A stretch of 64,000 nucleotides of DNA from Lysinibacillus sphaericus. GTDB lineage: Bacteria > Bacillota > Bacilli > Bacillales_A > Planococcaceae. A program made the translations under genes and the position numbers. The notes below the pieces were generated by a model. It was given only the letters and a program-made list of their open reading frames with translations, made no database searches and was not told the origin of the DNA. The DNA is taken from contig NZ_CP019980.1 of assembly GCF_002982115.1 (NCBI RefSeq), positions 2,984,001-3,048,000 of the forward strand. Reading direction: 5' to 3'. Positions 16,716 through 26,004 of this stretch are shown here, piece by piece (the first letter of the stretch is position 1; each line of letters begins with the position of its first letter).

Positions 16716-17600
16716 TTAGACCTCCTTCTCATAATAATGTAAAAAGATCTCCTCAAGGTCTGGTTCTTCAATCCACAAATTCGTAATTTCAATGTCAGCG
16801 ATTTTTTTCATCACAGTATTAATATTACCTTTAAATAAAAAGCTAGTTACGTTATTGTGAATATCTAATTTATTGACCCCATCGATTTGGAAGTAATTTT
16901 TGTCTAGGGGTGCATCCGTCTCAACTTTAAACTTTTTATAGTTATTCTCTTGTAACGTACTAATCTTTTCTACCGTTACAATTTTACCTTCTTTAATGAT
17001 GGCAACACGATTACATAATCTTTGAACCTCACTGAGGATGTGGGACGAAAATAAGATCGTAGCACCTTTTTTATTCTCTTCCTCTAATAGTTCAAAGAAT
17101 TTTTGTTGCATTAATGGGTCAAGCCCGCTTGTTGGTTCATCTAAAATAATGAGTTTCGGCTCATGGAGGAGCCCTTGAACAATCCCGACCTTCTTCTTAT
17201 TTCCTAAAGATAGGTCATCAATTTTTTTATTCAGATCCAAGTCCATCATTTTTGCTAACTCTTTCATTCTCTTACTGCAATCTTTTTTATAAAAGCTAGC
17301 TGAGTATTTTAATAGGTCCTTTACTTTCATATTGTCATAGTAAAAGATTTCTGATGGTAAATAGCCGATCTCCTTTTTTATTTCGGGTGCAAATTGAATG
17401 CAGTCCTTGCCAAAAATCGTGGCGCTGCCGCTCGTTGGGTAAATAAGCGATAATAATGTGCGAATTGTTGTCGACTTTCCAGCACCATTAGGTCCAATAA
17501 ATCCGAAAATTTCACCCTGTTCAACGTTAAAACTAACATCAGCTATTCCCCTTGCTTTGCCGTAAGTCTTCGTTAGATTTTTAATTTCTATTACGTTCAT
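16716..17600 (-). CDS. ABC transporter ATP-binding protein (exporter type)
   Basis: 294 residues from ATG 17600 (MNVIEIKNLTKTYGKARG), chosen because GGGAGG lies 8 bases upstream; a longer frame to 17639 has no ribosome site. Walker A is GPNGAGKST, the signature is SLGNKKKVGIVQGL (a degenerate LSGGQ common in this subfamily), Walker B is LIILDEPTSGLDP and the H-loop is FSSH. A C-terminal extension of about 80 residues resembles the DUF4162 tail of DrrA/BcrA-type ATPases. First gene of the three-gene operon with two ABC-2 permeases. Confidence 0.9.
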   Translation of the reverse strand: MNVIEIKNLTKTYGKARGIADVSFNVEQGEIFGFIGPNGAGKSTTIRTLLSLIYPTSGSATIFGKDCIQFAPEIKKEIGYLPSEIFYYDNMKVKDLLKYSASFYKKDCSKRMKELAKMMDLDLNKKIDDLSLGNKKKVGIVQGLLHEPKLIILDEPTSGLDPLMQQKFFELLEEENKKGATILFSSHILSEVQRLCNRVAIIKEGKIVTVEKISTLQENNYKKFKVETDAPLDKNYFQIDGVNKLDIHNNVTSFLFKGNINTVMKKIADIEITNLWIEEPDLEEIFLHYYEKEV

Positions 17601-18088
17601 TGATAATACCTCCCTTTTTCTTCTCAAACAGTTTCGCAAAATGACTAATAGGATTGGATTACTGTCTTATTCGTAAGTCAGCTCACAGTCAACAACGATA
17701 TTTCTCTTTTCACTTTATATATACATACATTAGTATTTTTGTAAATTACAACTTGCAACATTCATTTTCTCTAAATGGAATCTATAATAAAAGGGGTGTT
17801 AATATGAATAAAAGACTTTTGTTTTTAAGGTTGAGGTAAAATAAAAATTACAACTACTAATTTTAAGTATTTGCTGTTAGGGAGAGGTCACGAGGTAGCT
17901 CTTTATATAGGGGTGCTGTTGAAGTAAGCTTACTGTTAAGCCTAGAAGCTTGTTCTCTAAAATCATAAAAAAGTCAGATCACTGTGACTATCCTAGCTTT
18001 TTGTGAAATGACCTTTATTAGTAAGGTTCACCTTCTACTTTTATTACTTAAAGGTATATACTGATTTTCCACATTAGGGGGTAAATTC
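17601..18088. other. Intergenic region; promoter area of the ABC-2 operon
   Basis: No convincing gene. At 17804-17839 an AAGGGGTG ribosome site is followed by an 11-codon frame (MNKRLLFLRLR then stop), perhaps a decayed or leader peptide. The minus-strand promoter for the exporter operon should lie within about 150 bases of 17600, but no consensus pair stands out. Confidence 0.4.
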
Positions 18089-18337
18089 GTGAAATTGAAA
18101 TGCAAGTGTTTGCTATCTATCGTCTTATGTTTGAGTATATTGAGTGGATGTAGTAATGAGAATCGTTCTAACGGGACATACGTTTCTTTTGCTAGAAAAG
18201 AAAATTTATCAGACGCGTTACGAAAATCGTTATTCGAACAATTAAAAGAAAATGATATAGAATATATAATAGATACTGAAGGTTCCGTGTATGTAAGTGA
18301 AAAAGATATCAATAAAGCTGTTTCGTGTTGTTCATAA
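18089..18337 (+). CDS. Small lipoprotein of unknown function
   Basis: 82 residues from GTG 18089, preceded by TAGGGGG. The N-terminus MKLKCKCLLSIVLCLSILSGC is a lipoprotein signal with lipobox LSGC. The mature part, about 60 residues, reads like a small alpha/beta fold: SDALRKSLFEQLKENDIEYIIDTEGSVYVSEKD. The last residues are unusual (SCCS). No family recognised; likely an outer-surface membrane-anchored protein. No gene on the same strand is close enough to suggest a functional partner. Confidence 0.6.
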   Translation: MKLKCKCLLSIVLCLSILSGCSNENRSNGTYVSFARKENLSDALRKSLFEQLKENDIEYIIDTEGSVYVSEKDINKAVSCCS

Positions 18338-18368
18338 TATAACAAAACTTGCTATACGTCGTTAGGCT

Positions 18369-18566
18369 ATGGAACAGTTATCAACGACACCGTCAAAGAG
18401 AGTTACATCCATTAATGGATGTCCTCACACTTTTGCAATGATTCTAATAAATAATGGGCAAAACGTAAACAACATTGCTGAACGATTAGGTATAGCTCAG
18501 CAATGTTGTTTAATTTTACGGACTTGTAATGAGAGCGTTAGAGAAGCAATCAATAGAAGTGTGTAG
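18369..18566 (+). pseudogene. Degenerate tyrosine recombinase (phage/ICE integrase) C-terminal fragment
   Basis: The frame INGCPHTFAMILINNGQNVNNIAERLG matches, in order, the conserved C-terminal part of tyrosine recombinases around H-x-x-R-HTFAT..L..G.n...i.erLGH. The HTF Ala-Met segment has lost the Arg-His part of the catalytic box, and no catalytic Tyr context remains (LILRTCNESVREA replaces the TY.H segment). It is only about 65 codons without an N-terminal domain. I interpret it as a relic of an integrated element. An exact 14-bp inverted repeat lies within it (18468-18510). Confidence 0.45.
18468..18510 (+). repeat. Perfect 14-bp inverted repeat inside the recombinase relic
   Basis: AACAACATTGCTGA (18468-18481) and TCAGCAATGTTGTT (18497-18510) are exact reverse complements with a 15-base loop, followed by TAATTTTA. 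It could terminate transcription in plus direction ahead of the convergent aminotransferase gene. Confidence 0.5.
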
Positions 18567-18586
18567 CATCATTTATTTTATTAATA

Positions 18587-19774
18587 TTAAATCTGGGGAT
18601 TGTGGTTTTCAAGATTATTAACAAATCGCTGAATACGTTTCATCGCTTCTTGTAGTTGTTCCATAGAGGCAGCGTAGGAGCAACGAATATTTCCTTCACC
18701 GCTTTCACCGAAAACATCTCCTGGAACAACAGCAACTTTTTCAGTTAATAACAACTGCTCTGCGAATGCTTGAGAACTTAGTCCTGTTGACGCAATGGAT
18801 GGAAATGCATAGAATGCTCCGCCCGGATAATGACAACTTAACCCCATATCATTAAAAGATTTAACGATAAAATTACGACGTTGGCGATAAATGTTTCTCA
18901 TATCCTCTATATTGGATCTGCCATGTTTTAGTCCTTCTAGCGCTGCATATTGGGCCATCGTTGGAGCACACATAATAGTGTATTGATGAATTTTTAACAT
19001 GCCCTGGGATATTTCTTCAGGAGCACAAACAAACCCTAAGCGCCATCCTGTCATCGCAAATGCCTTTGAAAAACCGTTAAATAAGATTGTTCGCTTGTGC
19101 ATTCCTTCTATAGAGGCAATGCTTGTATAGTTTTCATCATAAACAAGTTCTGCGTAAATTTCATCGGAAAGTACAAGCAAATCATGTTGTTCACAAAGTT
19201 CAGCAATCTTCTCTAATTCTGTTTTATTAAGCAAAGAACCAGTAGGATTATTAGGAGAACAAATCATAATCGCTTTGGTCTTTTTTGTAATAGCAGCTTC
19301 TAATTGATGCGGAAGAATTTTAAATTCATTTTCTTTTAATGCTTGTACAGTAACAGGTACGCCTCCAGCCATCGTTACGAGTGGAGCATACGAGACAAAA
19401 CAAGGCTCCACAACAATGACTTCATCACCTGGATCTAGTATTGCTCTTAAAGCTATATCTATTGCTTGGCTAGCACCCACAGTCACAATAATTTCTGATT
19501 GCGGAGCATAAGTAACTGAAAAGTATTTTTTCATATATAAAGCAATCTCTTCTCTTAGTTCAAGTAGTCCAGCATTTGCTGTATAAGAAGTATAGCCTTG
19601 TTCTAACGATGAAATTGCAGCTTCTCTGACATGCCAAGGTGTGACAAAGTCTGGTTCTCCTACGCCAAGAGAAATAACACCTTCCATTTTTGTAGCCAAG
19701 TCAAAAAAGTGGCGTATACCAGAAGGCTTTAATTGTTCTACAGCGTTTGCTAAATAAGATTTTGTTTCGATCAT
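18587..19774 (-). CDS. PLP-dependent aminotransferase, class I (PatA/AspB-like)
   Basis: A 395-residue fold-type I aminotransferase. Visible elements: GVGEPDFVTPWHVREAA (substrate loop), TSYTANAGLLELREEIA, MICSPNNPTGS, SDEIYAELVYD (Asp and Tyr contacting PLP), the Schiff-base lysine in FNGFSKAFAMTGWRLGF, and a C-terminal Arg in NIRCSYAA. The overall pattern fits N-acetyl-diaminopimelate aminotransferase PatA or related aspartate aminotransferases. It sits 99 bases downstream of a D-Ala-D-Ala ligase and a PLP-binding regulator, so a role in amino-acid supply for the cell wall (for example diaminopimelate or D-Ala-related) is plausible but unproven. Confidence 0.85.
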   Translation of the reverse strand: MIETKSYLANAVEQLKPSGIRHFFDLATKMEGVISLGVGEPDFVTPWHVREAAISSLEQGYTSYTANAGLLELREEIALYMKKYFSVTYAPQSEIIVTVGASQAIDIALRAILDPGDEVIVVEPCFVSYAPLVTMAGGVPVTVQALKENEFKILPHQLEAAITKKTKAIMICSPNNPTGSLLNKTELEKIAELCEQHDLLVLSDEIYAELVYDENYTSIASIEGMHKRTILFNGFSKAFAMTGWRLGFVCAPEEISQGMLKIHQYTIMCAPTMAQYAALEGLKHGRSNIEDMRNIYRQRRNFIVKSFNDMGLSCHYPGGAFYAFPSIASTGLSSQAFAEQLLLTEKVAVVPGDVFGESGEGNIRCSYAASMEQLQEAMKRIQRFVNNLENHNPQI

Positions 19775-19873
19775 TATGGGACACCACGATTCTTTTATCT
19801 TTATCTTTTGTTCGTATTCTATTTCAATAATATGTAAAAATATTGCTAAGGCTAATATCTGCTTATTATTGCT

Positions 19874-20785
19874 CTATCCATCATTTCTCTTTACTTTAAG
19901 TGATTTTTCAATGATTAAGTCAAGTAGCTGAGGATACGGAATACCTGCTGATTGTGCACTTTTAGGTAACAGGCTGTTTTTCGTCATTCCAGGTAATGTA
20001 TTAACTTCCAATACATACGGAACGCCGTTATTGATGATCATATCAATACGGGCATAAACGCTACATTTCAATGATTTATAGCAAGAAATCGCTGAAGCAA
20101 CAACACGATGATATTTTTCAGGCGGTAGCTGAATCACCTCTTCAATTGTAGTCACATCATTATATTTAGAGGTATAGTCAAAAAACTCGTTCTGATGACG
20201 AATAGAAATTACCGGCAAAATTTTGCCATCCAATATCGAACAAGTGATTTCCTCGCCCGTTACCAGCTTTTCGATTATCACTTCGGAATCCCATTTGAAT
20301 ACTTCCGCAATCGTAGATTTTACCGCTTCTTTGTCATACACAATTTTTACGCCTACACTTGAGCCACCTGCATTAGGTTTCACTACTACTGGGTACCCCA
20401 TGTTATCTAGCTCTTCCATATTAAGCTCTTCCATACTCATAAGATGAATCCAATCTGGTGTTTGCACACCTTCATACCTCATGATTTTTTTCGAAATATT
20501 CTTATCCATACATAAGCTACTGGACAGGACACCGCTTCCTGTATAGGGAACTCCCATAGTTTCAAGGGTACCTTGAACGGTGCCGTCCTCACCATACTTG
20601 CCATGTAACGCCAGTAACGCAACGTCAAGATTCCGTGCATTTTCCACTAAATCTTCTTTTTTCTCTATGTGGATTGGTACAATTGTATACTTATTTTTAT
20701 CTAAATTAGCTATCATTTCTTCACCTGTCATAATCGAAACTTGCTTCTCGGAAGAAACCCCGCCCATAATGACGCCAACTCTCAT
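19874..20785 (-). CDS. ddl: D-alanine--D-alanine ligase
   Basis: 303 residues from ATG 20785 (MRVGVIMGGVSSEKQVSIMTG); GGAGG lies just upstream, whereas the ATG at 20800 precedes that site. ATP-grasp landmarks: ALHGKYGEDGTVQGTLETMGVPYTGSG (N-terminal domain), PVVVKPNAGGSSVGVKIV, EKLVTGEEITCSIL, YARIDMIINNGVPYVLEVNTLPGMT. It joins two D-alanines for peptidoglycan precursors. The omega-loop segment SKYNDVTT contains Tyr rather than Phe next to the Lys, consistent with a D-Ala-D-Ala rather than D-Ala-D-Lac enzyme (from memory of Ddl/VanA differences). It directly follows a MocR regulator, with 4 bases between stop and start codons. Confidence 0.9.
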   Translation of the reverse strand: MRVGVIMGGVSSEKQVSIMTGEEMIANLDKNKYTIVPIHIEKKEDLVENARNLDVALLALHGKYGEDGTVQGTLETMGVPYTGSGVLSSSLCMDKNISKKIMRYEGVQTPDWIHLMSMEELNMEELDNMGYPVVVKPNAGGSSVGVKIVYDKEAVKSTIAEVFKWDSEVIIEKLVTGEEITCSILDGKILPVISIRHQNEFFDYTSKYNDVTTIEEVIQLPPEKYHRVVASAISCYKSLKCSVYARIDMIINNGVPYVLEVNTLPGMTKNSLLPKSAQSAGIPYPQLLDLIIEKSLKVKRNDG

Positions 20786-20789
20786 TTTT

Positions 20790-22238
20790 TTAACCTCCAT
20801 AATTATTTTTTAAAGTGTCTCCTATGATTTTAATTCCTTGAATAATTTCTTTCTCATGTAACCTAGAAAATCCTAACCGCAACGTATGTTGTCCACTACT
20901 GTCTGTGTAAAATACATTGCCTGTCGAAAAGACAACTCCCTTTTGGTAACACTTTTCTAAAAGCTTTTGTGAGTCAATGTTGTGATCTAGTTCTATAAAA
21001 AGGTGGAGCCCACCGTCACTTGTGATTCGCTTACATGGAATATATTGCTTACAATAATGGACAGCTAGTTCATATTTTTTCTTATAGACTGCTTTTGCTT
21101 TTTTTATATACTTCTCAAAGTAGCCATCATTTAAATATTGATATAGCACGGCTTGATCTAAAGTTGACGTATGCACCGTTCGAGCTCTTTTCATACTTTC
21201 CAAATAATAAATCAACTCTTTGTCTGCTAAAATCCAGCCAACTCGCAAGCCAGGAAAAAGAATTTTAGAGAAGCTACCAATATAAATCACATTATTGCCG
21301 TTTCCAGCAAAAGCAGCTAATGGAGCCTGATGGGATCCTGAGTAACGTAATTCTTCATTAAATCCATCTTCTATAATAGGAAGCTGATAGGCCGAAAACA
21401 GGTCCATGATTTTCTTTCTTTTTTGAGAGGATGTTACGATTCCAGTTGGATTATGATAAGACGGAATGAAATAGGCAAAATCATATTCCTGTTTAGATAA
21501 GCATTTTTCTAGCTCACTAACATTGACACCGTCATCCTCCATTTCAATGCCATCAATCTCATAGCCATGTAATCGAAAGAGCTTGAGGGCTGCATGATGG
21601 GTTGGATTTTCACAAATCACACGGCCGTTCTTTTTATTTAAGGTGGATAAAAGAATATCCAGTCCTTCTGTAAAGCCATTGGTAATTAAAATATCTTTGT
21701 TTCGAATGTCTACTCCCTTAATCTCCATGTAGTTAAGGAGGTAATCGATAAGCGGTTTATAGCCCTTTGCATAACCATAGTTAAGAACAATGTCTCCTTC
21801 AATGGACATACGATTTAAAAATGCCTTTTTAAAATTTTCTACATCAAATAGCTTTTCATCGGGCGCGATACTTGTAAATGAAATCATTTCTTTATTCCAA
21901 CGTACTCCGTGTTTCATGAGATCTAATTTTTCAGATAAAAAGGTTTGCTCATTGATTTTTTCAGTCCAATTTAACTCGATAGTTGGAGCTTGAAAGGTCT
22001 CTACATGACTTACAAAGTGTCCTTTTCCTTTTACTGCATAAATCATGCCTTCTTGCTCTAAATCTGCATAAGCCGTAAGAACGGTATTTCGACTGATAGC
22101 TAATAATGAGCTGAGTTCACGAGTGGATGGAAGCTTTTGATGTTCAAGTAAATGCCCGTTCGTCATCATTCTTATTAAATATTCCTTAAGCTGAATATAC
22201 AAAGGCCTGCCTTCCGTTATCTTAAAATCCTTAAACAC
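20790..22238 (-). CDS. MocR/GabR-type regulator (GntR winged helix fused to aminotransferase-like domain), DdlR-like
   Basis: About 482 residues: an N-terminal GntR winged helix (PLYIQLKEYLIRMM, LPSTRELSSLLAISRNTVLTAYADLE) and an aminotransferase-fold domain with FIPSYHNPTGIV, IEDGFNEELRY and the PLP lysine in YIGSFSKILFPGLRVGW. AAGGAG lies 9 bases before GTG 22238 and directly abuts ATG 22247, so GTG is favoured. MocR proteins sense PLP-amino acid adducts. A MocR-type regulator adjacent to ddl (DdlR) has been described in Brevibacillus brevis, and the immediate downstream gene here is ddl, so control of D-Ala-D-Ala synthesis is the leading hypothesis. Confidence 0.85.
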   Translation of the reverse strand: MFKDFKITEGRPLYIQLKEYLIRMMTNGHLLEHQKLPSTRELSSLLAISRNTVLTAYADLEQEGMIYAVKGKGHFVSHVETFQAPTIELNWTEKINEQTFLSEKLDLMKHGVRWNKEMISFTSIAPDEKLFDVENFKKAFLNRMSIEGDIVLNYGYAKGYKPLIDYLLNYMEIKGVDIRNKDILITNGFTEGLDILLSTLNKKNGRVICENPTHHAALKLFRLHGYEIDGIEMEDDGVNVSELEKCLSKQEYDFAYFIPSYHNPTGIVTSSQKRKKIMDLFSAYQLPIIEDGFNEELRYSGSHQAPLAAFAGNGNNVIYIGSFSKILFPGLRVGWILADKELIYYLESMKRARTVHTSTLDQAVLYQYLNDGYFEKYIKKAKAVYKKKYELAVHYCKQYIPCKRITSDGGLHLFIELDHNIDSQKLLEKCYQKGVVFSTGNVFYTDSSGQHTLRLGFSRLHEKEIIQGIKIIGDTLKNNYGG

Positions 22239-22339
22239 TGAATTCATCTCCTTATTTACATTTTTACATTTCTGCACCGATTCCAAAAGGTCCACTTAAC
22301 ATGGATTTTTATGGTCTGGTGGTAGGGTGTGGAACGATT

Positions 22340-22620
22340 CTTTTCTTTCAAATAACCTACAAACGATGAAACACGTAATTTTGGTAGTATACTCACCAAC
22401 ATGTGAATACAATCAGGACAATTTGTTACTTCACTATTTTCTACTCTATTTCTTTCACATCACTATCGAAGAATCATCTATTATTTGCCAAGGGCGATGT
22501 GATACTTATAATCCTGGTCGTGTGCTTTCCTTTCGTACGGCGTTGCTAACCAAACTTGATTTCATGGTACGATTGTTTTTTCTTGTTGTACTAGAACCTG
22601 TTTGGCTGTCTCTATTACGA
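22340..22620 (-). pseudogene. Decayed IS200/IS605-type transposase (tnpA) relic with left-end sequence
   Basis: The plus strand of this stretch matches, with substitutions and internal deletions, the region 55131-55470 of the intact IS200-type element (shared runs such as ACAAACGATGAAACAC, GCGATGTGATACTTA and CCTTTCGTACG). In minus orientation it corresponds to the N-terminal part of the transposase plus upstream element DNA. Multiple frame disruptions exclude function. It lies immediately upstream of the MocR gene and may have altered its promoter region. Confidence 0.75.
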
Positions 22621-22864
22621 ACGTAGCCATTCAAAACTATTCAGTTATTCCATTATAGAGCGCCTTTCCAGTGTAACGATAAACTAAATTTCTCGAGCAA
22701 GTTGGTTTGTTATATTGTACAGGTTCTATTGTTGTAGCTATAAAAAGAGTATTATTACATCAACCTGTTCTTAATGGTTTTTAGGATGCAGCGATTACTT
22801 CGCAAGATATATCAAAAAACGAAGGAAGAACCTTGATATTCTATATTTAAAGGAGGTGTCTTCG

Positions 22865-23749
22865 TTGTATAACCATGAAATTATAATTAAAAAAATTATT
22901 TTATATGTGGAAGAAAATCTACATGAACCACTTACATTAAAAAATATTGCAGCACAATCAAATTTTTCAATGTATCACTTTCATCGAATATTTCAAGCCA
23001 CGGTTGGCATGACGGTAACTGAATATATTCGGTTAAGAAGATTGGCTAATGCTTCTTCCGCCTTGCTTTACACAAGTAAACGCATTCTGGATATTGCTTT
23101 ATATTATCAGTTTGAATCACAAGAATCATTTACGAGAGCATTTAAAGAGATTTATAAGCTACCACCTGGTAAATATCGCAGAATAATGTCAGACGTGATG
23201 AAAATGAAGGAGGAAACAAATATGGATACAAAGGTGAAAGGTTGGTTTTTAAGTGGATCAAATCCATTTAATTACGAAATGGGAATTGATCATGAAGTTG
23301 TTCATCAGGGGAAAGCATCAGGTTATTTAAAATCCAAAACAGTGTTAGATTCAACTGAATTCGCTACTATGATGCAAACATTTAAGGCTAATCAGTTTGT
23401 TGGAAAGCGTATTCGACTCTCTTGTTTCATCCGTACGGAAGAGGTAAATACGTACGCTGGGATGTGGATGCGAGTAGACAACACAACGGAAGATGTTCTT
23501 CAATTTGATAATATGAGTAATCGCCCCATTAAAGGTACAACAAAGTGGAACCACTACTCTATTATTTTAGATGTTCCCACCCAAAGTGCTGTTATTTCGT
23601 TTGGTATCATGCTGTGTGGACAAGGAACTGTATGGGCAGATCAATTCACTTTTGAAGAAGTAAATAAAAATATTCCAACAACTAATTTAGATGTGCATGG
23701 TGAACTGCTGGACGAGCCAGTAAATTTATCGTTTGACGAAGAAATATAA
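22865..23749 (+). CDS. AraC-family regulator with C-terminal jelly-roll-like domain
   Basis: 294 residues from TTG 22865 (MYNHEIIIKKIILYVEENLH). AAAGGAGGTG precedes this TTG by 7 bases and overlaps the alternative GTG 22856, so TTG is the start. The two AraC helix-turn-helix motifs are at the N-terminus (about 10-105): LKNIAAQSNFSMYHFHRIFQ and ILDIALYYQFESQESFTRAFKEIYKLPPGKYR. After about residue 120 a beta-rich domain follows (GWFLSGSNPFNYEMG, ANQFVGKRIRLSCFIRTEEV, AGMWMRVD), resembling carbohydrate-binding jelly rolls found in some B. cereus-group AraC proteins. The ligand is unknown. A 39-residue membrane protein follows at 20 bases. Confidence 0.85.
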   Translation: MYNHEIIIKKIILYVEENLHEPLTLKNIAAQSNFSMYHFHRIFQATVGMTVTEYIRLRRLANASSALLYTSKRILDIALYYQFESQESFTRAFKEIYKLPPGKYRRIMSDVMKMKEETNMDTKVKGWFLSGSNPFNYEMGIDHEVVHQGKASGYLKSKTVLDSTEFATMMQTFKANQFVGKRIRLSCFIRTEEVNTYAGMWMRVDNTTEDVLQFDNMSNRPIKGTTKWNHYSIILDVPTQSAVISFGIMLCGQGTVWADQFTFEEVNKNIPTTNLDVHGELLDEPVNLSFDEEI

Positions 23750-23768
23750 TTTGAGAGATGGTGATAAC

Positions 23769-23888
23769 ATGGCTAATTCCGGTAAAAAGGCTATTGGTGT
23801 AGTATTAAGTATTATCGTTATACTTATAATTATGTCTGTTAAGTTTGCAGGAATTAATACGTTAGTACATTACTTAACGTTTTGGTGA
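23769..23888 (+). CDS. 39-residue single-helix membrane peptide
   Basis: ATG 23769, with GAGAGATGGTG upstream, opens a 39-codon frame: MANSGKKAIGVVLSII, then a strongly hydrophobic helix (about 8-25) and the tail FAGINTLVHYLTFW. It lies 19 bases after the AraC gene and before a terminator, so it is probably cotranscribed. The basic start, helix and aromatic end are protein-like. No family recognised. Confidence 0.5.
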   Translation: MANSGKKAIGVVLSIIVILIIMSVKFAGINTLVHYLTFW

Positions 23889-24026
23889 ATATACGCCTAA
23901 CTACACCGCAAATGTGCGCATTTCTTTAATAAAGAGATGCGTATTTAAAGGCTATATTGTAGTCATTCCGAATATCATTTTTGAAATTTAAGGGGCAAAA
24001 TGAAGAGTCGACTTACTAACTAGAAT

Positions 24027-24062
24027 AAATGCATCGAAACATTTGATTCGATGCATTTTTTT
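24027..24062 (+). terminator. Rho-independent terminator after the AraC unit
   Basis: Arms AAATGCATCGAA (24027-24038) and TTCGATGCATTT (24047-24058), followed by a T-run to 24062. It closes the AraC/small-peptide transcript. Confidence 0.8.
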
Positions 24063-24129
24063 ATATCTAATTTGTAAACTGGTTATCTTTTGAAGTAGTT
24101 TTAGAGCATGTCCTACCATCACTATCCTG

Positions 24130-25878
24130 TTATAAAGTATATTTGTCCATTAAAGCATTTAAATCTCGATTTAATTCCGTTAGTGTTTCAGCAGCACTTG
24201 CAACATCAGCAATTGCTTTAATGTGTTCATCTATGGACGATGCAATTTCCTGTACTGAAGCCGCCGTCTGTTCTGATACACTGGACGCATTTTCGATTCC
24301 TTCACTCATCAACTTATTATAGGATGTCATAACGTCCATTTCTTTATTTACTGCTAATATCGATTCTACTATTTGTTTAACAGAATCAGACATCTGATTG
24401 AATTTGCTTTGTGTTAGAACAACATCATCATTTAACTTTTTAGCAGTCTCCATTGTTACTTCTACAGTTTCAACTGTTTTAGTAGTTTCTGAAACAATGG
24501 ATAAAACGACTCCTTGTACTTGATGAGTAGCATTTTTTGATTGTTCCGCTAGTTTCCTTATTTCATCGGCAACAACTGAAAATCCTCTACCATACTCACC
24601 TGCTCTTGCTGCTTCAATACTCGCATTTAAAGCTAGTAAATTTGTCTGTTCTGCGATTGTTTCAATTGTTTCCATTACCTGTGTGATTTGATTTATTTTA
24701 CTATTTAAATTTTTTATTTCATGACTGACTTCTTGTGATGCTGCTAAAGAATCCGTATTTGATTTTTGTAATTGGTGAACGATTTCAATTCCCTCGGATG
24801 ATAGTTTTTCTGCATGTTTTGTAATGTCGTACATAACTTTACTTTGTTTTTCCGTAGTATCTATTGAACAAGATAATAGCTCTACTGTTTGGTTTATCTT
24901 GTCCAAATCATGGGCTTGTTCTTGTGTACCAGTAGCAATTTCGGTAATTGCTCTACCAACTTCATCACTACTAGCTGATGTTTCTTCTGAAATTGCTGAT
25001 AAGTTTGTCGCTGAATCCAATAATTGTTCACTAGTATTTTTAGTATTTTCGACAAGCGTACGTAATTGCTGTGACATTTTATTAAAAGCAATCGCAAGTT
25101 GTCCAATTTCATCACTTGATTCAGGCAAATTGGTAACCATTATATGACCATCAGCAATTTTTGATGATGTTTCAGCTACATCTTTTAGTGTATTTATTTT
25201 CCTGCGAATACCTAAATAAAACACAAGTGAGCTTAAAATAATGAGTACAACTGTTGTACCAAAGATAATATATTGTAAAATGTTTAATCCTTCATAAAAT
25301 TCATCTTGAAAAACAGCAATTCCAATAGTCCAGTCCCAAGGCTCAAAATATTCTGTATAGGCTGTTTTATCTTTAAAAGAACCATCAGGCTGTTTGTCGG
25401 AATAAACGACATAACGATCTGATTCATTTTTGGACTTACCACCTGCAACTATCTTTTCTCGATTGCTTCTGTTAAGTTCATCGGTAGGAGCTCCACCTAT
25501 TTTAGAAGGGTGCAGTTGCAACACTAAATCTTCGTCAAAAGCTAATATATAACCATTTTCTTTGTAAGTAAAATGGGATTTTTTATAATCGTAGATTCCA
25601 TTTTCATTTACTGGTCCATTTAGAATAATTCTCGCTTTTTCTTTCCCTTCCGCTAGTGTTATTTTGCCACTTTCTACTTCTTCATTAATCAATTCTAATG
25701 AAGTATAGGCCCCCTTAACAATGCTTTGTAGTTCTCTTTCACCTGATTCTAAGAGCTGATTTTTGGCAACCAAATAACTTGTTGAGCCGATAATCACAAC
25801 TGTGACAAGTATAATAGTTGTGATAAGTAGCATTAACTTCCCTGAGATACTTCGTAACTGTAAATTTTTCTTCTTCAT
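24130..25878 (-). CDS. Methyl-accepting chemotaxis protein with extracellular Cache domain
   Basis: 582 residues from ATG 25878 ([21 protein letters not shown]), with GGGAGGAAG just upstream. TM1 is about 13-37; the periplasmic-side region (about 38-205) has the single-Cache layout ([49 protein letters not shown]); TM2 is about 207-230; HAMP follows ([31 protein letters not shown]); then the signalling tip [38 protein letters not shown]. Cache domains of this kind bind small organic acids or amino acids; the ligand here is unknown. Signals go to CheA/CheW. Monocistronic. Confidence 0.93.
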   Translation of the reverse strand: MKKKNLQLRSISGKLMLLITTIILVTVVIIGSTSYLVAKNQLLESGERELQSIVKGAYTSLELINEEVESGKITLAEGKEKARIILNGPVNENGIYDYKKSHFTYKENGYILAFDEDLVLQLHPSKIGGAPTDELNRSNREKIVAGGKSKNESDRYVVYSDKQPDGSFKDKTAYTEYFEPWDWTIGIAVFQDEFYEGLNILQYIIFGTTVVLIILSSLVFYLGIRRKINTLKDVAETSSKIADGHIMVTNLPESSDEIGQLAIAFNKMSQQLRTLVENTKNTSEQLLDSATNLSAISEETSASSDEVGRAITEIATGTQEQAHDLDKINQTVELLSCSIDTTEKQSKVMYDITKHAEKLSSEGIEIVHQLQKSNTDSLAASQEVSHEIKNLNSKINQITQVMETIETIAEQTNLLALNASIEAARAGEYGRGFSVVADEIRKLAEQSKNATHQVQGVVLSIVSETTKTVETVEVTMETAKKLNDDVVLTQSKFNQMSDSVKQIVESILAVNKEMDVMTSYNKLMSEGIENASSVSEQTAASVQEIASSIDEHIKAIADVASAAETLTELNRDLNALMDKYTL

Positions 25879-26004
25879 TTGCTTCCTCCCACAACTATAT
25901 ATAGGTATATTTCGACAATAATCTACATAATTCAATAGTATCGAAATTATTTTTTATATTAGGAGAATGGATCTACGAACAGCTAGAAGCAAATTCTTTT
26001 TTAA

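Noticed and set aside
22327..22626. A 99-codon plus-strand gene with hydrophobic stretches.
   Set aside because: It is the antisense of the decayed IS200 transposase and has no ribosome site.
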